DNA of 64,000 nucleotides from Fasciolopsis buskii (GCA_008360955.1 LUCM01004110.1:87790-151789), one strand, 5' to 3'. Positions 1 to 12,302 are shown, counted from the stretch's first letter. Numbers and translations: made by a program. Notes: generated from the sequence alone by a model not told the origin.

Positions 1-891
1 CCGCTTGCGAGCATTCTGCGTATCAGTGGTCGATAACGTTTCCTCTTCCATGAAAACCGTGGAGAAATGACAGCGAAACAAGCAACTAAACCAAGTGACC
101 GTAAGGAATGTCATTTAAAAAGAAATTTATCACGATTTCATCATTCTGGTGACCGCGTGCGGTGAACAATGTCGGCACACGGGAAACGAATGGCCTGTCA
201 AGTGGAAACGTTCCCTTGTACACTAATTGCGTCTATTTGTCTTAACGATTCTTTCTGTTTCCTAACGAAACATAATCGGTGGGTTTTATTTATGCCAAAA
301 TATTCTTACTATCGACTGAAAAGAGTTGTGGGGTATGACAAAATACACTGACAGGAAACAAGACATCGGTATCTGTAAGCACAATAGACAGAGCAGAAAG
401 GTTAAATTAAACATTTCAACATTGCTTTCAGTGTGGTAGCAGTGCAAGATCGTGATGCGAACAATCTCAGTCGATTCTCCACTACACATCACAGTCACAA
501 ATACGGTACAGGTTGTTCGTTAAAGTGTTTATAATCCAGGATGGGAAAAACGGAGAATTAGACACGTTAAACAAATTGCCCAGACGGTGTGTTTCGCGGC
601 ATTTTCACGGCAAATCTTCTAGAAGGATAATTGTGTTCAATAACTTAAAAAAGACTGATTAAGTCAAGAATATAACGTGATACACAGTTCTTTCCTCGAT
701 GAATTGCCAATGACGACAACGCTTTGCTCTCAGACAATTGATTTGATAGGCATCTCCGTATGGAACCGTAGTCAATGATACTTTTAATTCAATTCAGTTC
801 AACATATACAATTAGACTACTCAACAAGCCTTAATAGTACATGGTAAACGTTATCGTGAAATGATTCTTCCGGAAATGTCAACATGCGTTA
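1..891. other. 3' flank of ASPG, no further gene seen
   Basis: Apart from the possible poly(A) hexamer at 783-788 I see no coding frame, repeat match or RNA gene. The two short open frames at 169-498 overlap on opposite strands and have no recognisable motif. Confidence 0.4.
783..788 (-). promoter_or_regulatory. candidate polyadenylation signal ATTAAA for ASPG
   Basis: On the minus strand ATTAAA lies about 100 bases beyond the ASPG stop codon, a usual distance for a short 3' UTR. It is a common variant hexamer. A six-base match alone is weak evidence. Confidence 0.35.
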
Positions 892-1071
892 TCAGCAGTA
901 CACATTAGCCGAATCCCCAATGGAAGTCGAACCCGGAATGTATGAGTCCGTGCCAAACACGGCATGATCAACTCGTTCAAACTTGGCCAAAATATCGAGA
1001 TACGGCAAATTCAGTTGAATCCCATTAGGGACTCGACAAGAATGCACTTCTACCGAGTCTGGACAAATCAA
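892..1071 (-). CDS. ASPG: ASPG exon 7: terminal exon with stop (residues 523-581)
   Basis: After the acceptor TTGTTTTAG (cta at 1072-1074) a phase 0 frame of 59 codons runs to TGA at 892-894. It begins LICPDSVEVHSC, continues LNLPYLDILAKFERVDHAVF and ends SANVYC. I recognise no domain in it. Support is the open frame, the phase fit and the position directly before a possible polyadenylation signal. The preceding intron is only 81 bp, far shorter than the others. The tail may be lineage-specific. Confidence 0.72.
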   Translation of the reverse strand: MICPDSVEVHSCRVPNGIQLNLPYLDILAKFERVDHAVFGTDSYIPGSTSIGDSANVYC

Positions 1072-1152
1072 CTAAAACAACTGAACAGTGTTCACATGAT
1101 TATCGCTTTTGTAATCGGGAAACACGTCGACGTTTAGCCAGAATTCACAAAC
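1072..1152 (-). other. ASPG intron 6 (81 bp)
   Basis: The intron runs from donor GTTTGT to acceptor TTGTTTTAG. Its length is a multiple of three but it contains an in-frame TAG at its end, so retention would truncate the protein. It is the only compact intron in the gene. Confidence 0.7.
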
Positions 1153-1512
1153 CTGTAAATGTCCAATCATGGAGTACAACTCTTCCAAACTAGCAACATT
1201 GTTCGAAGCTGCCGCGGTACACGCCAAAGCGGGGGCCAGACGTCGTACCCACATTGAGCCACGACCGTCTTGATCTTCTAATTTGGCATGTGTAAACAAT
1301 TCGGCCAAATAGTCCATCAAATGTTTCTCGGAGGCCACGTGATTTAAACGCTCCACACCGTGTAATCGAGCAGATTGGGCATCCTCACCTTCGATGGTCA
1401 CCTCGCCACGTAAACTACGAAGTAACCATTCACGTTTAGATTCGGGATCGGATAATTCGCGTTTTCCCAAGACGTAGGCTAATTTCGTCAGGGCAGCTTC
1501 TGTAGTCATGTC
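1153..1512 (-). CDS. ASPG: ASPG exon 6: DMTTEAALTKLAYVLG segment (residues 403-522)
   Basis: The acceptor ATATTACAG (ctg at 1513-1515) leads straight into DMTTEAALTKLAYVLGK, one of the most conserved asparaginase segments, joined in phase 0 to GVIPGY of exon 5. LLRSLRGEVT follows, then an acidic linker and a helical stretch (HLMDYLAELFTH, APALACTAAASNNVASLEELYSMIGHLQ). The last part resembles the entry to the ankyrin region of vertebrate ASPG, but no complete ankyrin repeat is visible. The exon ends at CAG before the donor GTTTGT (1147-1152). If the next intron were retained, translation would run about 27 codons further to a TAG. Confidence 0.9.
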
Positions 1513-4500
1513 CTGTAATATGAGAAATGAAATAATGGGTGTGTGCCAGATAGATGAGAAACTATGGAGGTTACCTTACGGATGAAAAATGTTAGTTTGC
1601 ACCAAGTTTACAGTTATCTTATCTATGTTTTCTCCTCTATCGCTAACGGCTTCAATTTGAGGGGATTTTGGCTTAAATCCACAAACTCGGATCGATAAAC
1701 AGGTGGCGGATTCATTTTCAACCGTGATCGCTTTTACGTGTGTTCCTACAAAGCTTGCCCGGATAATCTCTCTTTGACCACCTAATGCGTAAAGGTCTGT
1801 GGCCTGCCTAACCATGTGACGGATAAGGGCGCCATATCATGCATTGATGATGGATAAATTTTTGAGAACCAACCCAGATAATCTAATCGGTGAGACATTC
1901 GACTTATGGTCGTTCGTCTCGGGTTCATGTTCCATTTCTGATTTCATAGATATACATTACCTATGATCCCTAAAAAGGATTAAGACATTACAACGTTTCC
2001 CTCACTTCTTCATAATGACTTGTCCATTGATCCTGAAGGATGAACTATTTGAAAAAAATACAAAACAGACCTCGAGGAAATGCTTTTTTCAAAATGTCGC
2101 TCGAGATCGTCGTCTATGTGTGATGAACCACTTGGAAATCACGGTAAATTCTCTGCTAATGCAATTGTCCCTTTTTGTATTCCTCTATTTTGCAAATAAT
2201 GAAATACTTCCTTCTCTGTCCTTCATCCGCGTAAAGCATTTTATCCAACACTAATCAATTCTCTCATCGAGATCTAACTGTCGAGGCTTTCTTCCCTGAC
2301 GTGGTGTACGTCTGTTGATTAAGGAATGAATAAGGTGGAAATCATTACTACAACCATTATTATTAGCTGACTTGCTTTATGCTCCCAGGTCCACGGCAGT
2401 CGAGAAGAGTAGAACTGCACGGTGTCTGATGTGAATGCTCACGCTGTGGACGCAGAAACGACAGTCATTTTGGGGATTTTTACCTTTTACTTCATTTATT
2501 AATGAAATAACACCACCGGCCGTGAACAGGGTGAGGTCGAACCTACCGAGTAGGCAGCCACGAACAGGCAGCGTGTTTTTGACTGACGTGTCCACATCAC
2601 AAAAGTGCGTTAGTGACATAGTGACGTAACGAATGAGAACTGCCATTCAATAAGACCATAGCTCTTTATCTCCCCCATCGGGACACTACGCGTATTATCT
2701 TGACCGAGGGCTCAAAAACGGAGCCTCGTAAGAGCAACCACTACTTCAGTACGGCCATTCGGGTACTACAACGGCCGCAAAAGAACCGTGAATGAAGACA
2801 GCAAATTAGCGACATGGAGGAGCTGACTAGTGGTGAACCCTACAAAAAACGTTCCCATTTCTTTTTCCACTGCACTGGTTTTCTTTTTAGCCATAATTCT
2901 GACGACTCTAGGTTTGCACTCAGATTTGTAGGCAGTTTCTTGACGAGTGAACAAAATCTTCTCGGAAGAACACGACCGCTGTCGCGATCATTGCTGCTCG
3001 TCAGGTATGCGTAGACGGTGCCTTCCGGTCCAAACATCTTTAAACTTGTAAACTCCGAATTGGTATGTCCCATCAGAATCTAAGTCATAATATCAGGAGT
3101 GCATATGGAAATTGTTCATCGGAAAGCCCGTAGAAGAATCGCACCTGTGATTCGTTGATAATTCCTTATCATCTGGGCTTAAAATCCTCAAGTACGAGTG
3201 CAAAATGCCGCTCGAATTGACATTCGTTGAAAGTAGTACCTAGATAAGTGAATATATATATTCTTCTTCTTTTGCGGCCATAAGTGGTGAAATGGCTTCT
3301 TACCAGACATAGAAATAAAAACGCTCCTTTGAATGTTCATAAACTACCAGAATCTTAGGGGGATGTCCGGGCTAGAAGTTGCTGAATTGCTAATTAACGC
3401 AATGAGATTTCATTATCCATATACAAAAGATACCAAATATGTAGCCATTCAGGGCAGTGCTTGTTTTCGGTTTTCAAATAATTCACTGAATAACAATTGT
3501 TAGTTCGGGCATCTTTTTAATCTGTTCGACCAGCAAACCGCCTCCATTTCATGGCTCAGCGTAATGTGCTTGTATGGTATAGTATAGTATAACTGTAACT
3601 ATTTCGGTTGGAGTTAAATAACACTATTATAACGCAGCTAGGACTGGAGCTAACAGGGTAGAGGAAAAATGATGCATTGATGCGCACGAATGTCTCACAA
3701 GACAGATCAACTCTGTCCTGTGGCAACAATCAATTTTTATTCTGTTTGGGAATGATCTACGATAATTGTTCTTGCAACTTTTATTTTAACAGTTAGATAT
3801 TTGTACAATAAGGTATGGAGCTGAAGGTAGAACGTGTCCCGGGATGAGAATGGAGTTTGGAAAGGTCGCGCAAATTTTTCACACACGGGTAAATGCACAT
3901 AACAGTTTGTTGCAGAGGTCTTTCAGTGTTAGACCACGAGTAATCGACAAATCACGACGAAGGGCTTTGAAGTCCTTCTTTTGCAAACAACAACAACAAC
4001 AGAAGCGAGAGAGGAAAAACACATTGGGAAATAAAACGGAAATACCGCAGTCTTTTTATGGGAAATGATACTCTTCTAGGGTTCTTAACACAATTCAAAG
4101 TGTGAGATGACCAGTTCAAGTTTTCATCAGCAGTAATCCGTAAGTAAACAGATATTCGACACGTTTTAACAAATCAAGACTTGGGCGACAGCGAAGAGAA
4201 AAATCATGAATGAGGGACAATTTGCTCGAAAAGTTAGGGAAATCATCGGTTCCAGATACCGACGGACAGAGAATAAAGTCATCCGTATGTTGACCAGGGG
4301 AAAGTAGCATGTAGGTCGCTGGTGTGTGTTGAGAACCAATAAGGAGTAAAGACAGTTTCCTTGAAGAAATCTAGAACTATTTACCAACGAGGTAGAGTTT
4401 TATCGTCCCAGTCTTGTGCACTGAGTTCCGTTGGTGAAGTAGTCTGACAGCCAAAGGGCGATTGGGACAGCCGAAATGTCCAATTTTGCGAAGAAGTAAA

Positions 4501-7500
4501 GACCGTGGAACAGAGTCGAATGCAGAGGAAAAATCTAAGAAAGTGCATCTGATAGATTTGGGGGACGCATCCAAGGATTGGGTAACAAAATGAACCAGAG
4601 AATCCACAGCTTCCAAAGTGGGCTTTTTTGGTTCGCACGCAAACTGAAAGTGGTCGTTGAACAGAAACAGTGTCGTGTTATTCTTCCTAGGACTCGTTCG
4701 AATGATAGCGGAATACTGCGTAATTCGATCAACTGGGAACAACACAAATCACTAGTGGTCTCAATTAGGTCCCACGTTCCCCTCACCGTAGATTTTATCA
4801 CTGCAAACTACGCAAAATTTCGTGAGAAACGGATTGAAAAGACTAGTTGCATCTCTGCCTAAGTCGACATAGTCTTCCAAATCCGACAGAGCACATCCAT
4901 AGTATTGGCAAAGAAGTTCCATTCATCCACGTGTCTTTACAAGAAAATGCGCATTGATCGCAAAGCCAAGCGTTTTTCTGAACGCATCCGGGAGCCCCAC
5001 ATTTCATAGCTAATTAGTGGAACATAGAAGTTACGCAATGGTGCAGTGATTTCAGATCTGAAAAAAACTGAGTTTCTGATCAGAGACTGGTATTTAGATC
5101 GCCAACACTTCACCAGCAGTAGAGGTGAAATCGGCAGTAAGTGTGCGCACGGGATAACGAATCGATGTACCTTTAAGGTTCAGCACCCACTTGGATCTCA
5201 TCAACGACTATGAACCCGAAACTGGACGCCCGTTTTTTAACTCGACCTCTAATGATTGAACCTTGTCCACAGACGACTGGAGTTTGGACTGAGAAGCTTG
5301 AATGTTTCTTTTGTATTATTACATGCTTCAAGAATGAGGACAGTGGATGAAGAATGCGTCATAGACACCGCTGAGGCCCAATGCATCGGGTAATGGTGGG
5401 GGGATTGGCAACTGTGACTCTGAAGCTTGAAGTGGCATAAACCGCATCAGGTCGGGTGTGGCAACGAGCCGATGGACATCAAGTTGTAGTATACCACCAA
5501 AATGTTCACCTATCCAGTCCTAAAAAAGTGACAATATTATGTAGAATTCAGATTCAACGCTACGAGTTACATGATTTTAGTCTGCCAGTTTCTTTTCCGA
5601 TTTCTTTTAGTTGAACGGATTGGCCTCATCCGAATTGCACGTGTGTGATCCAAACCACTACGTCTAAACGTCGATTTATTTGCATCGCATCAGAAGAATT
5701 GAGAAGAAATACCGCTGACGTCCATTGTGGTTATTTGATCCGGAATTTCAACCTCATGCATATTAAACTTGTGACAATCCTGATCCTGGGGGAGGGGAAT
5801 ATATGGAGAAATAGATCATTTGTCCTAGTAACCGATTTTTACTTTGTCGGTGCAATGAACACTTTTCTTCTAGTGTGATCGATTTGGCATTTGTCGCTGT
5901 CAATGCACTTGATTTTGTATGTGACGTTCCTCTCGTGAGTAGGATATACTACTCGTATTATGAATGCGCAACGCACGCAATTTTGAGGTAAGGAGGGTGT
6001 TTTATCGCGAACACAGCGAGAGCTGTTACTAACCTTTCCGCAATCACCCTCTGCACGGAAGATTAATTTGTGATTGCTCTTCAAGTCCCCTGGATCATCA
6101 TTCTATCCCAAAGGAGAACCAAGACCGGAAAAAGATCGAGAGAATACGGACTTCTATTTGGTGGTCATTCATAGAATATCGTCTACCTCCTTCTTTCCCT
6201 GCTTTTGTCAAATTGATCGAACTACTTGAAATTATCCCAATATACTGCAATGCGACGACACGAGTAGGAGTAACTGGAAAGGAGTTTGCCCGTCATCTTG
6301 CGTTCTCTCAAGCTACAATTCAATCATAACAAATAAGAGAGACGAATAGGAAGATTCCTTATTGCAGTGCATCGCATAAGCAATAGAAAATCACACCTTA
6401 AGATAGCATGCCATAAACACGTAAAGGCAGTATTCCAAGGTTTTGCAACGATGTCGAGTATTGCCGTGCCATGTGCCCTAGTTTGGCGGATTTCAAACTT
6501 TCGTGAGCACCGAGCTTGGCGTTTAGATTACAAACGTTTCATTACCAGCCGAAGTGACATCATCCATGCGCAGGCAGTGACCCCTCTACTCAGTTGCATT
6601 ACCAGTAGCGCTGTCTTAGATTTGACATATACGCCGGAGTAAGTCCCACCTTGAAATTTGTCGACCACAGAAGAAATGTTATCTACAAGGTCAAACGTGA
6701 GGACTGCGGCAAATGCTCTATCGATCAAGCTGGAAGAAAGCTTGCTACACAAACGCATGAACACAAACTGGCCACAAGGAGACATGACCTTCTTTCACTA
6801 ATATTCATTTGCGAGGATCAGGAAGCATATGCATTTAATCTGGACACGAATTAAATTGTGGACCAAGCGAAATCAAGACATTCAGGAAAGTTTCTGGAAG
6901 CTTGGCACTTGTCAGCAAATTTTATCAACAAGCGCAATGAAATAGACTTAATATATAATCAACTAAGGCGGAAGATTGGAAGTAAAAGGTTGGTGTAAAA
7001 TTTTCTGAGTCCAAAGCAAACAGAACTACTTCAAAATCACAAAATTTGGGACCATTCCCAGTTAACGAGCGTCTCATAACCCCAATGCAAAAATAAATAA
7101 CAATGCTAAAGTTGGTGACTTTGCCAAATTAGTGACGCTGTTAAAATTAATAACATTGCTGGTTCGGGGATCGAAGCCATAGCAGCCTTCAAGGTTGACT
7201 TATTACAAGCATGGGGTCAAGGTTCTCCTGAGTTCGGTCGGAAGCGTCCAAGTTCAAACATCACTCATGAGCCGAGGCCCAGTTATCATATTGGCCGGCA
7301 TCAACACTTAAACAATCACAACCAAGGTAGCGGCGTACAGCCAACGGCGTCTCGATCGAATCTACAGCAGCATCACTACAAATGCAGCTGAGGAGAGAAG
7401 TCACTGCCTACACATTGGTGATGTCATCTCGGCTGGTGATGAAGAATTTCTTACCTAAACTCCAAGCTCAGCGCTCATTAAAGTTCAAAAAAATATTGGA

Positions 7501-7599
7501 ACCTCTTCCTGGCACGATCACAGCTTCGCTGATACACATAGACCGCTAGAATTCTAAATTGTCATGAAACGAGAATAACAGAACTTGCATGTGACTCAC
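1513..7599 (-). other. ASPG intron 5, with a LINE remnant
   Basis: A 6.1-kb intron. The supported insert is the minus-strand CR1-like LINE remnant at about 4.12-5.5 kb. Elsewhere I see only unassigned sequence. The open frame at 1576-1815 (minus) is not needed to join exons and has no motif, so it is left out. Confidence 0.6.
4120..5500 (-). mobile_element. CR1-like LINE remnant (reverse transcriptase part)
   Basis: On the minus strand at 4745-4377 the translation shows CTFLDFSSAFDSVPRSLLLRKI, the RT motif A (F-x-D-F-S-x-A-F-D) of CR1-like non-LTR elements. It is preceded by a helper region (FACEPKKPTLEAVDSLVHFVTQSLDAS) and followed by QTTSP/VRLLHQRNS-like sequence. Upstream, to about 5.5 kb, the same strand gives a coiled-coil-like stretch and other element-like peptides in broken frames. 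Frameshifts at about 4380 and 4640 show it is dead. It lies in sense orientation to ASPG transcription. Confidence 0.65.
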
Positions 7600-7787
7600 A
7601 TAACCGGGAATCACGCCGTAATTGTTCAATATCATTCCGGTGGAATAGATCGCTTTCACACCGCCTTGATAGCATTGGGTCACATTGACCATTAGTACGC
7701 CTCGGTCGCTGGCCGATTTGAAAGCGGCTAGCAAATCTTTACGCGCGGCTGGGATATTTCCAGCCCCGTAAGTTCGTATCACCACGC
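7600..7787 (-). CDS. ASPG: ASPG exon 5: TYGAGN segment (residues 340-402)
   Basis: The acceptor CCCCGTCCAG (ctg at 7788-7790) is followed by GC, which completes the split Gly codon. The exon reads GVVIRTYGAGNIP, then DLLAAFKSASDRGVLMVNVTQCYQGGV and TGMILNNYGVIPGY. These are the C-lobe motifs of type I asparaginases: G-x-GN at the subunit contact, V-N-x-T-x-C, and G-x-I-x-G before the DMT motif. It ends in phase 0 at TAT with donor GTGAGT (7594-7599). Confidence 0.92.
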
Positions 7788-8158
7788 CTGGACGGGGATG
7801 CGAGAGATAGGGCAAAACAACAATGACCATGATGCGATTGGATGAGTCAAACGTATGCGTACAGTAGGCATGCTTCGTCGGCGCCCATATTTACCGGGGG
7901 CGAAATAACATTAGTCTAAACGCCACGGGAACGTATGACCAATAAGGTGGTCTTTAAACTTTACCGGTAAGGATGGAGCAAAAATGCATACGGATCTCTG
8001 TGCAAACAAGCAACGCCCACGTGACAGGAAAATAGTGCCCCAATTACAATGACGTCTACACAATAAACACAAGTCTTATGACAGTAATGGTCAGAAAATG
8101 AATAAATACATGCAATTAGACAAGACAAAAAAGTACCATCCCTGTCCACATCGTGTCA

Positions 8159-8182
8159 GTGTGTGCGTGTGTGTGTGCGCAT
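8159..8182 (+). repeat. GT-rich microsatellite
   Basis: A short interrupted run of GTGTGC/GTGT units inside ASPG intron 4. It lies outside any recognised element. Confidence 0.7.
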
Positions 8183-8754
8183 GTACTGGCGGGTGTGTTG
8201 AACACAATCTGTTGGACGAGCTACTGACACCAATGGGACTGAAATCAAGGCTTGAGCAAAAAGTCCAAAATTGGATATTCTTTACACACAAGCAGAATAG
8301 TACGGCCCGCCTACCACTTACAAAGCCAATGGAATTTTACCTTTGAGCCAAAAGTAAATTATGATCCATTTCGCTTTCTCATAATCAACATTTAGAGTCT
8401 CTTAATCAGGTTTTTTAGTCCCGTGTTGTTCCGTCTATCTCCAAGAGGGCTGGAGAGCTTCTATCCGTTGTTATTTTTTGTCGTTTCCATCATCCCGGTT
8501 TTGGCCGTGTCAAATAAATTGAAAAAAATCAATGATCCAAAATGGATTTGACCAATCGGGTATCTCGCCTAGACGGGTCAAATAACCACATTCACTACCA
8601 GGATGATTTATTTCAAACAGATGTTCGGTATCTTCGGTAACTTTTGTTTCCATTAAAGGTAACAATTGGAATTTCCCAGGAGAAAACTGTGTTCTGATTG
8701 ACAATGAGACTATTTGACAAGTTGATTTCATTTCATACCGAGTTTAGTGAGCAC

Positions 8755-9110
8755 CTAGGCTGTCCATTCCCATTCGAAGGTCGTATGAACTGACCAATCA
8801 TTCACCGGGCCCAAGTAGATTACGTGCCAGTTGGATCATCTTACTGCTTTGCGGATTAGACCACTTGCTCAAAGATTCCGTGTACGGTCCTCCTGGGTCA
8901 ACTCTCTACTTCAGTTTGAGTGTCCGGGTAGTATCAAGTCCAAAGGAGGAATCATGGCATGGAGATTGAGGACGGGGAAATTAACATGTGCGATGAACTC
9001 TTTTTTCTCTTATCATTCCCGCTCGTTGTGCAAAACAATAGGACATATGCGTATCAATGGTTGAAATCTGTCTGCGATCCCTGTTGACAGTGGCATACTG
9101 GTAAGTCCTG
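8755..9110 (+). repeat. diverged interspersed repeat, copy 1
   Basis: Segments here, such as GAACTGACCAATCATTCACC and the later TACTTCAGTTTGAGTGTCCG, recur in the same order and spacing at 26.88-27.02 kb. The two copies are strongly diverged. No coding frame is seen and the class is unknown. Confidence 0.35.
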
Positions 9111-9739
9111 TCTTATTAAAATTTCCACTCTCGTATCATGTCAATGGGACCCCACCTCCATTTCTGTCCTACTTTAGTTCTACTATTCATAAAATAATGT
9201 ATAGAATTTTCAGGAACGAGGCTGCAAAGGATTGGAAGCTGTCAGGTGAAGAAGTTGACCCGTGGTACGATGCTTAGAACCCGCAACCCTCTGGTTAAAG
9301 CGACATGATGTTCACCTCTTAATCACCAGTGACCAAGAAAAAATCGTCTTCGGACGTCCGTATTATTTCAGATCTCCTATCCATGTGTACACTAAGAAAC
9401 TGCCACGGAAATCAAAATTTTAATTCGCGCTTGCTTGAGATTTCCACGATGTCCAATCACCTCATTTGTCTTTTGTTGCTTTACGCCACGATGACTTTGT
9501 CCCTATCGCCGAATTCATTTTCAAAAAAAAATGTGACAACCGAAAATTAAGTTGACAGAATTTCAAATTGTAACAAAATATATCAAACTGAAAATTAGGC
9601 GGTTAGAAATCGACATCTTGTACGTGCGATCGACTAACTGGTAATCCGTTGACATGCACCAACTACGCGTAATTCCGTCAGAAAATATCGCCTGTTAGGT
9701 TCACACATCACTCATCTGAGAGGACTGGAGAAGCCAAAA

Positions 9740-10022
9740 GGTGTCCCGTGGAACTGGCGGTGGTCAAGTGGATTAAGCATCTGCTGCCAAAACGTCCGGA
9801 GGTTCGAATCTCAGATTTTCCGGGTCCTGAGGTGATAGATGGCAACTCGCGGCCGTCCTGCTCGTCAATGCACTTGACCTAATGAGACCCTATGTGGTTT
9901 TATGCCATTTCAGGTTTCACGGCCACAGCTCCCAGTCCCTTACCCTGTGTAGTGGGTTCACAGTGGCTACAGGACACGCCCGTTCCATTATACTTATGCT
10001 TGAAGCATTTCATAAAAAAACA
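9740..10022 (+). mobile_element. tRNA-derived SINE, family 2, copy 1
   Basis: A tRNA-like head contains box A-like TGGTCAAGTGG (9761-9771) and a perfect box B GGTTCGAATCT (9801-9811), at RNA polymerase III promoter spacing. A body follows (AGGTGATAGATGGCAACT, then GAGACCCTATGTGGTTTTAT) that is matched at 33.85-34.04 kb, and it ends in an A-rich CATAAAAAAACATT tail. A fragment of a similar 3' body (AGTGGGTCCAATCGGC...GGGGCATGCCCGTC) occurs near 21.45 kb. It is a dispersed repeat rather than a functional tRNA gene. Confidence 0.65.
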
Positions 10023-10389
10023 TTCGCATTGTGAGTTAGATTAAAATTATTTCCAATGTACGACCGCAGAAATAGAGTTTTGAGCAACATAGAATAGATA
10101 TACAATTGTAGTTCGTATTGCATACTTAAATTGACAACAAATTTCGGCCTCGGGCAAAACTAAGGTGGAACGCAGGATGCGTGAGTTGTGAGATTAAACG
10201 GAAACGAATATGAAAGTATAAAAATGTTAACAGTTCATATGGACGAAGAAACGAAAGAAAAGAGGGATCAGGAACAAGATGTGGAACGCAGAAGACGATC
10301 TCCCGAAGCTCGTTGATAAAGGCTATCCCAGGACTTCCAATACCTCATCATCCGTAAGTGAGTTAGAGGGGTAAAAATCCCTTCTTTTT

Positions 10390-11111
10390 GACTAATTACG
10401 TGCTCGCTTTGGATACGGACGAATAAAGGGCCCCAAGTAACCGTTTTCCCAAACCATATTCAATATATTTCCTAATTCCTGATCAAGGGTTCTCCAGCTG
10501 AAGGCATTTCTTGCCCTATACCAAAAGCAACGGAGAAAAACTTGAAAAATTGTCGTACTGCCAAACTCAAGTAATTTGGCGGAACACCTGGTCTTGTCCA
10601 GTCGACTCAATCGCACAAATGTTTATGTGGGACGATGTTTGGCCAGGGGCTTGTCTGAACGCATCTGTGAGCACCACCCCGCATGGTTGAGCATCGGAAC
10701 AGTTAAGCCACTTAATAGTCCAGTGGTTCCAAACCTAGAACAGACTAAACCCTACCGTCCAGTATGAGGTCAGGGGTAAACAGTCTAGGCTGGTAAAATT
10801 TCGAGTTTCGCGCGAAGCGGAAGCCATCGCGTTCCGTTTTCAGAATCTTTCACTATGGGCTCAGAAACAATTTGTAGTTGCCCTTCAACTCCCCTGGCGA
10901 AATTTCCGCCCCAATTCAAACTCCAGAACACAGCATACTCAGCACAACATGTTCACACGTCTTTGCGTTATGGTTGAAACACTATCAATCCCTTCGCACC
11001 CGTGTTTTTTGCCTGAATAATCCGATCCCTCTTAAAATTCTTCCGAATACATAGTGATGGAATGGCATGAGTAAGAATTACCGAAAACGAGCTTGTTCGC
11101 CAACTTGTGTG
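10390..11111 (+). mobile_element. Penelope-like element remnant (GIY-YIG part), first of a tandem pair
   Basis: At 10576-10767 the translation includes VYVGRCLARGLSERICEHHPAWLS, which lines up with the GIY-YIG region of the PLE just downstream (YIGRTTSRLPHRVREHLPAWLS). Its 3' flank GGGCTCAGAAACAATTTGT (10857-10875) is repeated after the second element's stop at 12304. The unit ends near 11111 with GAAAACGAGCTTGTTCGCC, which also ends the next unit at 12523-12541. Its frames are badly broken. Confidence 0.65.
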
Positions 11112-11213
11112 TTCGTATTCATGCCAATACATAACATTAAATATGGTCTGGAGATGGTTCAAGGGAAATTGTCGGTTTGCAGTCACATCAGTTCACAACT
11201 CTAAGAATGCGTC

Positions 11214-11240
11214 TGTGTGTATGTGTGTATGTGTGTGTGT
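11214..11240 (+). repeat. GT/GTAT microsatellite at PLE inner border
   Basis: A run of (GT)n interrupted by AT sits immediately inside the left inverted repeat. A short CA-rich counterpart lies at 12402-12417 inside the right arm. It looks like part of the element rather than a chance neighbour. Confidence 0.7.
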
Positions 11241-11242
11241 AA

Positions 11243-12302
11243 TTGTGTGCACCAAAAATGTTCAATTTCAACTCAATGGTAAAATATACCGGCAAAAAGG
11301 ACGGAGTGGCAATGGGGTCTCCTCTGGGACCATTGTTTGCTGATATCTTTATGTCCAAACTGGAGAATAATGATCTGCGCTCACCAATCAGGCACTGTAC
11401 CGTTTACAAACGTTATGTTGATGATATACTGTGTTGCAGAGCAACATGCAGACGTAAGCCACATGTTACACACGTTTAACAGTGTCCATCCAAACGTAAA
11501 TTTTACACTAGAAAAAGAAACAGACCATAGTTTAGCATACTTAGATGTGTACATAAGGCGACGGCAGGACGGATCTGCACAACTATCAGTCTATAGAAAG
11601 GCAACATGGAACGGACGGTACATTCATTTTTACAGCTTTGTGCCGTTACAAGCAAAGAGGAACCTAATATGCTGTTTAGTTGATAGAGCAAGAAGAATAT
11701 GTACGGACGACACAATTGAAAATGAACTTCGTTTCCTGCGGAGCGTATTCGTACAAAATGGATACCCCGAAAGATTCATATATAAAACTATGGAAAAACA
11801 CGAAGTAAGACAAAAAGTAATAGGAACAATAAAGAAACCCGTATATGTTCGTCTGCCTTTCAAAGGTGACACGGAAGCAGAAATAATCCAACGGAGACTG
11901 TCAAGTTCAATCGGTGGAACATTCTTTGCTGCACAATTAAAAACTGTATTCACATCCAAACCGATCATGTGCTTTCAACTAAAGGGCAGACTGCCAGATT
12001 CTGCAGCCTCATTCTGTGTGTATTCATTCACCTGCTCCTGTGGGACCAGGTATATTGGCCGCACGACCAGTCGTTTGCCCCATCGCGTTCGTGAACACCT
12101 CCCGGCTTGGTTGAGCACAGCAACAATTAAGGCAATCACTAGCGCGGTGTGTTCACACCTTGTCAAGTCAAACCACTCAGTGAACGTGACAGGTGCTTTT
12201 CGCACCATCTACAAAGTCAGGAGCAGAAAATCAAGAACTATCAAGTGTCGTATCTTTAACACAGCCGAGGCCGTACCTATCCGTTTGTATAACCCCCTCT
12301 AA
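11243..12302 (+). pseudogene. PLE reverse transcriptase / GIY-YIG endonuclease, one frameshift
   Basis: The 5' frame gives KDGVAMGSPLGPLFADIFM and then VYKRYVDDILC, the RT catalytic YVDD box of Penelope-like elements. A single frameshift near 11450 moves into a second frame that stays open to the TAA at 12300-12302. That frame carries HSLAYLDVYIRRR, then SVYRKATWNGRYIHFYSFVP, a linker, and CGTRYIGRTTSRLPHRVREH, the GIY-YIG endonuclease core with its conserved Tyr, Gly and Arg. The N-terminal half of a complete PLE protein is missing. By family knowledge, RT plus GIY-YIG drives target-primed retrotransposition. This copy is 5'-truncated and shifted, so inactive. Confidence 0.85.

Noticed and set aside
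1576..1815. 79-codon minus frame between ASPG exons 5 and 6
   Set aside because: Exons 5 and 6 already join in phase across it (IPGY | DMTT), and inclusion would break the conserved segment.
8510..8731. 73-codon minus frame as an extra ASPG exon
   Set aside because: Exon 4 and exon 5 join directly in the conserved PTKG-VVIRTYGAG region, leaving no room for it.
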